A stretch of DNA of 32,913 bases, taken from the NCBI GenBank assembly GCA_030688025.1, contig JAUYJL010000020.1, positions 1 to 32,913 on the forward strand, in the 5' to 3' direction. Origin of the DNA: Candidatus Peregrinibacteria bacterium. Lineage in GTDB: Bacteria > Patescibacteriota > Gracilibacteria > UBA1369 > LOWO2-01-FULL-3. Below the pieces are notes generated by a model. The model saw nothing but the letters and a program-made list of their open reading frames with translations, did not search any database and was not told where the DNA came from. Position 1 is the stretch's first letter, and the number at the start of each line of letters is the position of its first letter. Below are positions 32,334 through 32,913 of the stretch, piece by piece. Made by a program: the position numbers and the translations under genes.

Positions 32334-32913
32334 CTACCCATCAAGGAAATCAATCACTAAATCAACAGGAACGTGCCTTCCGATAACACCTGCAACCTTC
32401 GCCTCAACCTGCCTTATCCTTTCCCTAGTAAGGTTCATCCGAGCCCCAACCTCTTCCAACTTCATCTCATCTCCATTCGAAGCATCTATTATATCCAAAA
32501 CGCATGACCGCCCAGGCTCAACTTCATCAGGCTCAACTTCAGGATGATTAAAAACAATACTGCCAGCCGAAGTCACATCCAAATATGTATTATGAGCACA
32601 TCCAACAAAAGGACAAGGACGAGGTACCTCTGCACAATCACCACGTTTACGAGGACGCATAGTCTCAGCCTCAGCAAGCTCCGCCTCATACTCCCCCAAA
32701 GCTATTAAATATTCATCCATCTTTAAAAGCCAAGCCTGATAACGGACCCGATTACGACTAGGATCAAGAAGGAAATCAGCCGGCATAACAGGCTTATTCT
32801 CCGCAACCTGCACCTTAAGCACCTTAAGCCCCACAGAAACCGCATTCTTCCCGCCAGAATTACCATCAGGCTTCCAATCTCCCCCTCCCCTCCCATCTTC
32901 ATCTTCATCTTCA
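32334..32913 (-). CDS. Sigma-70 region-4-like DNA-binding protein, N-terminus off window
   Basis: The frame is open to the window edge: a GTG at 32834 is possible but 26 more codons upstream are also open (a Glu/Asp repeat, then Gly-rich). It ends with TAG at 32334-32336. Counting from the GTG, a Cys/His motif CPFVGCAH is at 74-81, followed by NTYLDV and EPDEVEPGRSCVLDI; then KLEEVGARMNLTRERIRQVE at about 125-144 is a clear sigma-70 region-4 helix-turn-helix. The same Cys/His plus sigma-r4 layout is known in small DNA-binding proteins of Bdellovibrio/Myxococcus-type bacteria. It lacks region 2, so it is not a full sigma factor. Its target is unknown. Confidence 0.75.
   Translation of the reverse strand, partial: EDEDEDGRGGGDWKPDGNSGGKNAVSVGLKVLKVQVAENKPVMPADFLLDPSRNRVRYQAWLLKMDEYLIALGEYEAELAEAETMRPRKRGDCAEVPRPCPFVGCAHNTYLDVTSAGSIVFNHPEVEPDEVEPGRSCVLDIIDASNGDEMKLEEVGARMNLTRERIRQVEAKVAGVIGRHVPVDLVIDFLDG

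Noticed and set aside
1-32913. CRISPR array, phage structural genes, replication origin or rRNA genes
   Set aside because: No repeat-spacer pattern, capsid or portal-like proteins, DnaA-box cluster or rRNA-like sequence was seen on either strand.

Overview
This window looks like a chromosomal segment of an AT-rich bacterium, most likely from the Candidate Phyla Radiation (Patescibacteria), possibly Peregrinibacteria-like. The evidence is a ribosomal-protein operon with no uL30 gene (rpmD) between rpsE and rplO, almost no Shine-Dalgarno sequences, very tight gene packing and strong AGA/A-rich codon use. TGA is used as a stop (end of the YggU gene at 19278-19280, end of the Fic gene near 20178), which argues against the recoded Gracilibacteria/Absconditabacteria. 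The lineage is an inference; no 16S gene is present.

Layout. 1-575: a transposase C-terminal remnant, then a non-coding block with a 76-nt tRNA-like gene (283-358) flanked by two short, mutually similar RNA modules, each ending in a terminator hairpin. 541-16368: one long co-directional S10/spc/alpha-type run. It starts from a near-consensus promoter in front of rplC (rpsJ is absent) and continues rplD, rplW, rplB, rpsS, rplV, rpsC, rplP, rpmC, rpsQ, rplN, rplX, rplE, rpsN, rpsH, rplF, rplR, rpsE, rplO, secY, adk, map. After a second internal promoter come infA, rpmJ, rpsM, rpsK, rpsD, rpoA, rplQ, rplM, rpsI. 16401-16612: a dense inverted-repeat element in which four repeat blocks can pair in mutually exclusive ways. 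16629-20137: an overlapping cluster of trmD, a catalytically eroded P-type ATPase-like gene, a YggU/DUF167 gene and rsmA.

20178-28953: a pyrimidine regulon arranged divergently around 24680-24797. The minus-strand arm is pyrD-pyrK-pyrE-pyrF, followed by an HTH-Fic gene with its own operator-laden promoter. The plus-strand arm is pyrB-pyrC-TauE/SafE-carA. Together these genes cover the route from carbamoyl phosphate to UMP, with an NAD-linked (PyrK plus class 1B PyrD) dihydroorotate dehydrogenase; carB is not in the window. 29076-32913: a 1082-residue protein with several winged-helix-like modules and a long coiled coil, convergent with a partial sigma-70 region-4-like DNA-binding protein carrying a Cys/His motif.

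Most likely places for undescribed biology: the shuffled inverted-repeat element before trmD, the paired small-RNA modules around the tRNA-like gene, the dead P-type ATPase, the leaderless self-controlled Fic gene, and the multi-winged-helix/sigma-like gene pair at the right edge.
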